From positions 129,614,951-129,678,950 of the forward strand of contig CM053276.1 in assembly GCA_028583415.1 (NCBI GenBank): 64,000 bases of DNA, written 5' to 3'. This stretch comes from Protea cynaroides (Eukaryota > Streptophyta > Magnoliopsida > Proteales > Proteaceae). The position numbers and the translations under genes were made by a program. Below are positions 57,177 through 64,000 of the stretch, in pieces. The notes beneath the pieces are model-generated. The model saw only the letters and a program-made list of their open reading frames with translations, was not told the origin of the DNA and searched no databases. Position 1 is the stretch's first letter; every line of letters starts with the position of its first letter.

Positions 57177-59672
57177 GAAGTGAAGACGTGGCGTGGTGTT
57201 CCTAAGGTTAAAACGAACACATGCACACGTCACCTCCGTGGTTTCTTTCTTCGGAACCCTGGGTTTCCTCTTCTAGACTTCTCGTTTCTTATTCTTCTCC
57301 TTCAATCACCACGCTGGAGGTTGAGCTTTGGTTAATTCAATAACCAAATAAAGATGTTGGAAGATCAGGTCGCATACTTGTTGCAGAGGTATCTTGGGAA
57401 CTACGTCAAAGGTCTCAACAAAGAAGCTCTCAAGATCAGTGTCTGGCAAGGTTCGGTTTTCTTAATTTCTCTTGTTATTCTCATTTTTATTCTTACTCAG
57501 GTTTCTATTTTTCTTCAATCGGTTGTACCTTTCAACGAATTTTAATTATATATTGAATTTTTTAAGTGGTTGTGTGGGATAATAGTTGACAACATTTAAA
57601 ATTGTTGTACTTTGTGTAGTGTAGAATCGATTAGTTTGTCCAGCTGATGAAGTTCGAAATGTGATAATTGCATGGTGACTGGTGAGGGACTCAGTGGAGT
57701 TGACTAGTCGAGGAGTCTTAACATTGCTAGTACACTTATTTTGTTGAATTGAGTAGTTTCAGCTGTTATGAATTTGATGAGTGGAATCGATGTAGAAGAA
57801 GTTGGCGCTTAGTTATAATGTATCCATTGATTGATTGGAGTTCTTTTGTCGTTGCATTTTTTATAGGGGATCGAAGTCGATTCTACTTTTATGCATAGTT
57901 TTTTTTTTTTTTTTTTTTTTTTTTGTACTTGGGATTTGCTCCGTTTAAATGTCAATTTATGGTTTATATGTATTGAGTGCGTAGCCTTAATGACAATGTT
58001 AAGTTAGTTACCATGTGAGAGGGCATTCCAGTGCCTGAGGCCCTGCTACTGCAGGATATGGGGAGGGATAGAATGTACACAGCCTTACCTTCGCAACGCG
58101 GAAAAACTGTTCCATGTTTTGAACCAGTGAGTTACCATATTAATACCGAAAAAAAATCCACTTTTCTTTCCTCAAATGTTTGATCAGTATTGGGTTATGG
58201 ATGGTGGGGAAGTTCACAGATTGGCGCACACATATCAGAAGGTTCTCATCGCAGCTGTTCAATTTTATATCCTTAAACCATTAGACAAAATGACTTTTAG
58301 TAAAAAAAAGGAAAACCTAAAGAGGATTCTCGAGTGTGAATAATTGTAGATTAAAATAATTCCAGATACTAGTCTCAGGAACCCTTCAAAGCTTTCGGAT
58401 GAATGTTAGATATTTTGCCAATAGAAATATGATGATAGACAAATAGGGAAGCCAGCAATTTTACGTTCAATTGCGAGCTTGCATTAATTACCCAATGGCC
58501 AATGCATAGCTGCCTCCTTCCCTCCATCACATCTCTTATAGAAACGACTAAATGTCTCCATGTAAATGGCTGTCTTATTTGTAAAATTAGAGCTCAAATG
58601 TTATAGGAGTCTTGCTGTATGGAAAAGAAAAAGCTCATAAAAATAATCCAATGTCTCATCCCATGATGCCTCTTTCTTTTGAGAGTGTTGTTTTGATCAC
58701 AGTTTGGAGGGTTTTCCCCCCTCTCCTCCTTCCCTAGGGTTGATTGGAGGGTTCCTTATTATGTGGTTTCTTTTCTATACCCACTTCTCTTTGTTATTTT
58801 ATATTTTATTTTGGTTGCTTGTCTTGTCCATTAGATGTGTATCCCTCATTTGTTTCCATGGGTATATTCCCCTGCCATAGCTTCTTCGGGTGGAGAGTTC
58901 TCACGTTCTCGCTGCCGACACTGTCCCTCCTCCTGCAAAAGTCCTATCTCCTCCACCTCCTCTTGCTGCATTTGTTGGACCACGTCGGAGGACATTCCCC
59001 ATCTCGTTTTTGCTGCTCCCTTTTCTTCCCAATTCTAGTAGTGGATTCTTAGGAGGTGCTGGCCTTCGTGAAGAAGGATTCTAATCTTCAATAGGGAGTG
59101 GAAATGGTGCTAAAAGCTTTTAAGGGGAGCTCTTGCTACGACAATGTTGGGAGGCTACCCTTCAACGTTGTCTACCACATTTGGAGGGAGAAAAATCTCA
59201 GAAGTTTGACTGGAATTTGTAAAACTATTGGTCAAATCATGCATTGCTTTTATAATGCGAACCAAGCTCTCCCCCATTGAGGAAGTTTGTCTGGATTCAG
59301 CTAGGAATAGAAACATAGCTTGTTTGTGGGATCTACCTATTTGGTTTGTGGGTAGGACTTTCTATTGAGAATTTTGTAGCTTTTCCCTTCTTTTTTGTTG
59401 TTCTTTTCTTTTCTTTCTAGCTCCCCTCCTTTGGGGGTGGGGGGCTTACTATTTATTCAAAAAAAATTTAAAAAATTATTCAAAGTCATTTATATTTGGT
59501 AAACTATGACTCCGTAAGTCCACATGACTGAGCAAACTATTGCTTGGCTGAAAATAAAACTGATTCTAAAAGGCTAAATTTGCTTTTCCGGTATCATTAG
59601 GGTAGGAATAACATTTTCGGTTGGGTTATGTAGGTTGATGGAGTGATTTGAGTGTGCCATGGGTGGATTTCT

Positions 59673-59726
<54 letters not shown>

Positions 59727-59974
59727 AACATTCAGACCCTTGCTAAATGGGTATAACAGATTCAAGAAGTGAAAACTCTTAGAAGCAAGTTTTTCACATT
59801 GTATACTTGGACTTGAAAATTTGAAACTGAACAAACTATTGCTTGGCTGAAAATAAAACTGATTCGAAAAGGCTAAATTTGCTTTTCCGGTATCATTAGG
59901 GTAGGAATAACATTTTCAGTTGGGTTATGTAGGTTGATGGAGTGATTTGAGTGTGCCATGGGTGGATTTCTCAA

Positions 59975-60006
<32 letters not shown>

Positions 60007-63000
60007 CCCAACATTCAGACCCTTGCTAAATGGGTATAACAGATCCAAGAAGTGAAAACTCTTAGAAGCAAGTTTTTCACATTGTATACTTGGACTTAAA
60101 AATTTGAAACTGAAATGGTGCTCCTTCAAGAGGAGAAGTGCACATTCTTAAAATACCCATGAAGGACCTTTAACTTCAAACATAAGTGTTTGCATCTGTC
60201 CCTTGTCGTTGGAAATGCTTTTGCCCTATTGTGCAGGTTTAGAAAAATTAACAAAATCTTTTCTGCTTTTGAAAAAAATGGACCCTTATTGTATCCTGAC
60301 TGAAGCAATCGAATCATCAAAATCAAAAGAACTTCATTGGAAAAGAAGTTAGTATAAAAATAGTACACTGAGCCCATATGTGGAACTTGTACTTATTCAG
60401 ACCCCAAATTTTATAATAAGTTAGAAATTAAGATTCAAAACTTCCAAGTGTGCCTGGTGTGAGAAAATTAAGTTATTGTACATTTGTACCACCAATAAAT
60501 GGATTTCATTTTTTACAAAATTAAGCCTCCGAAAAGTCCGAACACTGGTTAAGAAGGTGTTTGTTTTTCTTAACTATTAGCAATGGTTTATGAAATACCA
60601 GGCAGATCTATCTAAAAAAAAAAAAAAAAACCCCAGCATGTGTCCTCTGAAGCTCTTAGTTTTTTGAGGCCTGTGGAGTAACTTATCTATGGAAATAATC
60701 TTTTCAAAACAAAGTTATTTGCCATTCCACACCCTAAATCATGAGCGTGTCATGAATTGTTTATTTTATAACCTAAATTCCGTGGGAAGATGAGAGGCCT
60801 CAAGGATCTAACTCTACTAGTTCCTAGATATAAGTCCACCAATTTGTCTCCCCACATTATTTTGTAAAATTAAATCCACCCCCACAGTGCCAAGGACTGG
60901 TATATGTATGTTTATTTTCTATTCATTGTAATGATACTTCAACACTTTTGAGAGTAATAATAAAATATTTATATATTTTGCCTACAAAAAGAACAAAATT
61001 TCACAATAACATTGAACATTCTTGATTCTATTGTAAATCAATTGGCTTCCACTCGGGCTTGCCTTTTGTCAGACCCTGTTCTTGTATCCTCTGTTGGGTT
61101 TGTTAGTACAATTGTTATTCACCCAAAAAAAAGGTTTTCACATACTGTTGCGAGGAGGGGAGGGGAGTGCTTTCGCTTCATAAATTGAATCACAATACAT
61201 GAGTTCCTTGAGCCAATCATGTTATGCCTATACACCCATTTCCTCTTCATGAACAGAAATCCTTATTTCCTGCCTCTTGCTTTCCACAAAGTCTTATGAG
61301 ACTACATCCTCTTGAAATAAGGATTGGCATCTTAATCAAGGACATAAACAAATAGGGGGGCTAGTGAGGAAATACTTGATGAGTGTAACAGGGGTATGCT
61401 TCTTTTTTTGCTTCTTTTTTTATGCGAATTTATCATGTGTGTCAATGAAGCGCTTTTGGTTTTTTATGTTTTAAAGTTTTAGTTGTCTGTGTTGAATTGT
61501 CCTATTAACTGTCAATGAGTTTGTAGTGGCTTTCTTCTTATCACTGAAAATGGTGGTGCAGGTGATGTAGAGCTGAAAAATATGCAATTGAAGCCAGAGG
61601 CACTTAATGCATTGAAGTTGCCTGTGAAAGTCAAGGCAGGCTTCCTTGGTTCTGTGAGGCTCAAGGTTGAAGTTCTGAGATAGTTGTTGTTGTTTTTTTT
61701 TTTTTTTTTAATCAATTCCAAAGTTGGGTATTTTGACAAGTAGCTGAAGGTTAAATGGGAATAATTGGGGTTATTACTTTTATATTTAGCATATCAGCAT
61801 ATGGCTTTACATTGTTAGTGCTTTCAAAAAAAACTCTTGTCATTTTCGTGTCGTTTACCCAATTTCAGGTTCCATGGAGCAGGCTGGGTCAGGAACCGGT
61901 GTTAGTTTATCTGGACCGTATTTTCATATTAGCTGAACCTGCAACACAGGTTGAAGGATGTACTGAGGATGCTGTCCAAGAAGCTAAGAAGAGCAGAGTA
62001 CGGGTAAGACACTGGTACACTTTATTGCGTTGCTTCTCATGTTCAATGATTACTGTTTAAATGAGTGATTGATGTTACTGTGTATCATTGCCATAGGAAA
62101 TGGAAATGAGGCTGTTGGAAAGTAGGCAGCAACTACAATCAACAATGGTATGATTTGGCCTAAATCCTTTGTATTTCAGCATTTGGAATTTCAACAAGTA
62201 TTTTGTGGATTTTAGGGTTTGCGGTTTCTGCTTAAATGGGCATAGCATGTCCATAGATATATCTTTGTGTGAATATTTGTTTATATGCTCACCTTTATTG
62301 TGAAGTTAAATGTTGTGCTAGAAAATTAAAATTTGATTATCTCAATGAAATATTCATTAAGGCAGCATGGGGAGGTGATTGCTGTGCAGCAAAGAAAAAA
62401 CATATACAGAAAATAAGAGTTGCATGTATGGATGAGTGGCAAGACTGGGAGGGGTTGCACTACAAATTACTACTTGTCAAACGAACTTAATAAGTGGATG
62501 AGTGGCAAGACTGTGGGAGAGTTGAGCTAAAAATTAATATTTGTCCAACGAATTTAGTAGTTGTACGAGTATATGAAAAGATGAGGGAAGATGGGTTAAG
62601 GATGTTCAACGAGCACTGACAGTTGCAATGTTTAGAATAATATGCTGCTAATCAAAGGTTGTAGAAAGAATAGGGTAGGCCAGAATTGACCTGGATTGTG
62701 GTGGTGAAGAACATTATCTGCATGGCCAAAAGGAAGGAAACATGTCTATAGAATCTGTACCACAGGTCCACAGCCATCATATATGATTGTTTTTGGAGCT
62801 ACCAATTCTGCTCTAGAAACAACAAGTACTGTTGTTGTCTTTCTGTATATCCTGTTTCACTGTTCTACTATTATGCACTCTCTCTTTCCATTAATAAAAT
62901 ATGTTATTCACCCCCCAAAAAATACTGATTGTTTTTAATATTTGTGACAAACACTTCATCAAATTTAGTTATTTATTGTCTTTGTGAATGTTTGATATTT

Positions 63001-63951
63001 CAATTGAAATTTGGCGAAATAGTTTGGTTTCTCTGGATCTTAAAGTGAAATCATTTGTGAACAATATTTCATCGAAATGTTACACTCCTTCATATAAAGT
63101 ACCAAATTTGAGTCGAAATTTACAAAAGTGAGTCTAAATTGTAAAATTAGGGAAATGAGTCGAAATTGCTAGAATGCTTCAAATTTGTTAAAAATACTTA
63201 CAAAACTTTGGAGATTCCAACCTTTTACAAACTCATCTAGGCTCCCACAACAAGATTGCAAAGAGGCTGGCTGGGTTGAAACTTCGAGAGAGGTGAGTCC
63301 GTAAAATTTATCATCCTGGTTCAATTTTTTGCTAGATTTGGGTAATTTTTGAATGCTTACACTAGCGAATTAGGTACAAAACCAAACTACAACTTTGGGT
63401 GTTCTTTTCTTACATCTAATCGTTCATACACGTGTATTTATGCTTAAATAAGCATCCCCTAAAGTTCCATTGCAAAATTCTTAGTAATTCCCTTCATTTC
63501 CCAAACTTTATCCAGATTTCAATCATTTCGACCATTTCAATGTAATATTTTGATTTCATCTTGTGGCTAAGTGACTTCATGGAATATTAATCCACGTTGG
63601 TTTTTGCTTGCATATCCCATGATTATGATATTCCTATGTATTTCTTTGTTACAGGATAAATCTTGGCTGGGATCCCTGATTAATACAATCATTGGAAACC
63701 TGAAGCTCTCAATTACCAATATCCACATTAGATATGAGGATATTGAGAGGTAATTTAGTGTGTGCATTTTTTTTTTTTTTTTTGCATAATCCAGCTTCTG
63801 TGGTGGTCTTATTACTGCCATACTGTTCTGTAGCAATCCAGGTCATCCATTTGCTTCTGGTGTAACATTGGCAAAACTTTCGGCTGTGACAACAGATGAC
63901 AGTGGAAAGGAAACATTTGTTACAGGGGGTGCACTGGAGCGTGTTCAGAAG
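56863..63951 (+). CDS. VPS13: VPS13-like lipid-transfer protein, 5' part (continues beyond window)
   Basis: Coding exons 56863-56959 or 57354-57450, 61562-61665, 61869-62003, 62097-62147, 63655-63749 and 63834-63951 join in frame into exactly 200 codons with AG/GT borders throughout. The product starts MLEDQVAYLLQRYLGNYVKG and contains the chorein N-terminal domain: GDVELKNMQLKPEALNALKL, VPWSRLGQEPVLVYLDRIF, SWLGSLINTIIGNLKLSI, NIHIRYEDIE and NPGHPFASGVTLAKL. VPS13 proteins bridge organelles and move bulk phospholipid along a hydrophobic groove, and the chorein end usually contacts the donor membrane (the ER in known cases). No lesion is seen. The full protein should be several thousand residues, so most of the gene lies to the right. 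Intron 1 is about 4.1 kb. Upstream lies the decayed copy described above. Confidence 0.9.
57177..57650 (+). promoter_or_regulatory. VPS13 promoter/exon 1 unit 2 of the tandem duplication
   Basis: Near-copy of unit 1, directly adjoining it. The acacgtcacc element (57221), the CT-rich leader, the translation start context (aaataaagATG), exon 1b and tagtgtagaatcgatt are all conserved. Differences are a ggtgttcc insertion, a shorter pyrimidine tract, and two amino-acid changes in the exon. Confidence 0.75.
57354..57450 (+). CDS. VPS13: VPS13 alternative first coding exon 1b
   Basis: 97 nt with the same phase and donor as exon 1a. Encodes MLEDQVAYLLQRYLGNYVKG and then LNKEALKISVWQ. Residues V6 and A25 are the forms I recall from other plant VPS13 proteins, so 1b may be the ancestral version. 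It is the nearer of the two to exon 2. Confidence 0.85.
57900..57925. repeat. poly-T tract
   Basis: About 24 T in VPS13 intron 1. Confidence 0.9.
58018..58125 (-). mobile_element. Au-type SINE 3' part
   Basis: The minus strand contains ggtaaggctgtgtacattct, tccctccccatatcctgcag and tgcctggaat-like words in the order of the plant Au SINE 3' region. The 5' pol III boxes are mostly lost. Located in VPS13 intron 1. Confidence 0.6.
58126..59097. other. VPS13 intron 1 sequence
   Basis: No exon is supported. Open frames at 58744-59084 overlap in several phases and have low-complexity Ser/Pro content. They may be the 5' flank of the LINE piece that follows. Confidence 0.4.
59098..59472 (+). mobile_element. 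LINE 3' fragment (C-terminal ORF2 end, UTR, short A tail)
   Basis: An open stretch reads FKGSSCYDNVGRLPFNVVYH and then IWREKNLRSLTG, like the conserved VYHIWRERN motif at the C-terminus of plant L1-like ORF2 proteins. It ends at 59278. About 190 bp later the sequence gggcttactatttattcaaaaaaa looks like a LINE 3' end. The rest of ORF2 is missing, as usual for 5'-truncated copies. Located in VPS13 intron 1. Confidence 0.6.
59534..60114 (+). repeat. direct tandem duplication, 296 and 285 bp, with (CT)n cores
   Basis: 59534-59829 and 59830-60114 are nearly identical (caaactattgcttggctg...ggacttgaaaatttgaaact). They differ mainly in the CT tract: about 55 bp at 59678-59722 in the first and 24 bp at 59980-60004 in the second. 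Confidence 0.9.
60115..61068. other. VPS13 intron 1 sequence
   Basis: AT-rich with no exon or named element. Confidence 0.5.
61069..61131 (+). mobile_element. possible LINE 3' tail
   Basis: The end ttattcacccaaaaaaaa is the same tail layout as at 62900. Upstream gttgggtttgttagtac is also LINE-like. No coding part is kept. Confidence 0.35.
61562..61665 (+). CDS. VPS13: VPS13 exon 2
   Basis: 104 nt from the gcag acceptor to the AAG/GTTGAAG donor. Encodes GDVELKNMQLKPEALNALKL and then PVKVKAGFLGSVRLK. It is the intact counterpart of the relic at 1254-1356, where one A and the acceptor are lost. Confidence 0.9.
61869..62003 (+). CDS. VPS13: VPS13 exon 3
   Basis: 135 nt, phase 0 on both sides, tttcag acceptor and gtaag donor. 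Encodes VPWSRLGQEPVLVYLDRIFI and then LAEPATQVEGCTEDAVQEAK KSRVR. Counterparts in the relic lie at 352-487 and 1532-1660. Confidence 0.9.
62097..62147 (+). CDS. VPS13: VPS13 exon 4 (51 nt)
   Basis: Small exon between catag and gtatg, phase 0. Encodes EMEMRLLESRQQLQSTM, a charged helical piece after the WSRLGQ segment. The relic counterpart at 582-632 is full length. Confidence 0.85.
62148..63654. other. VPS13 intron 4 with transposon remains
   Basis: Contains a possible LINE 3' end at 62880-62926 (aataaaatatgttattcacccccc then aaaaaa) and, from 62930 to 63545, a stretch rich in gaaattt/tcgaaatt words (gagtcgaaattgc; atttcgaccatttc) typical of decayed plant DNA transposons. No exon was found. 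Confidence 0.4.
63655..63749 (+). CDS. VPS13: VPS13 exon 5
   Basis: 95 nt, ttacag acceptor, donor AG/GTAATT. Encodes DKSWLGSLINTIIGNLKLSI and then TNIHIRYEDIE, one of the most conserved chorein-domain segments. Not found in the upstream relic. Confidence 0.9.
63834..63951 (+). CDS. VPS13: VPS13 exon 6
   Basis: 118 nt, tgtag acceptor and AAG/GTAAGA donor. The split codon with exon 5 gives R or S (AG plus C gives S). Encodes NPGHPFASGVTLAKLSAVTT and then DDSGKETFVTGGALERVQK. Ends in phase 0, leaving intron 6 open at the window edge. Confidence 0.9.
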
Positions 63952-64000
63952 GTAAGATTTTGTCTTTATATGCCTTGGGAGTTTGATTACAATGATCCTG

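Overview
This is a stretch of AT-rich nuclear DNA from a flowering plant. Evidence: GT-AG introns up to about 4 kb, plant VPS13, CCR4-NOT subunit 2, catalase and HPPD sequences, and dense plant-type transposon debris (L1-like LINEs, Au-type SINEs, MULEs, hAT MITEs, LTRs). The species cannot be fixed from the sequence. Protein resemblances are to families recalled from memory; no database search was run. No rRNA, tRNA or CRISPR array was seen, and there is no long intact transposon ORF.

Only one gene looks alive: the 5' end of a plant VPS13 (chorein-family lipid-transfer protein) at about 56.86-63.95 kb on the plus strand. It runs out of the window. Six coding exons join in frame to give exactly 200 residues. 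Its promoter and first coding exon are tandemly duplicated (56672-57176 and 57177-57650), so there are two alternative, nearly identical start exons. Intron 1 has collected a SINE copy, a LINE 3' fragment and a duplicated CT-rich block.

The left third (0.3-22.7 kb) is a broken second copy of the same VPS13 gene, in the same orientation. Many exons are recognisable in order, but they carry stop codons, single-base indels, lost splice sites, a LINE insertion, a solo LTR with 5-bp target repeats, and an internal duplication of about 2.6 kb (15.0-17.6 kb and 20.0-22.7 kb). Next to it (22.9-31.5 kb) is an equally decayed copy of NOT2/VIP2, the CCR4-NOT transcription complex subunit 2. It is interrupted by a hAT-like MITE and by a 1.75-kb Mutator-like element. 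That element has near-perfect boundaries and carries an antisense fragment of a 4-hydroxyphenylpyruvate dioxygenase (HPPD) gene, so it is a Pack-MULE.

The middle (31.6-56.6 kb) is gene-poor and repeat-rich. It holds a 43-bp minisatellite, a 353-bp TATA-containing tandem repeat, three copies of a 1.5-2.5 kb low-copy duplication, a 3.5-kb Ty3/Tat-like LTR with a hairpin-forming telomere-motif minisatellite, a catalase exon fragment, a second MULE inserted in a TA microsatellite with a nested hAT MITE, and several fold-back elements just upstream of the live VPS13 gene.
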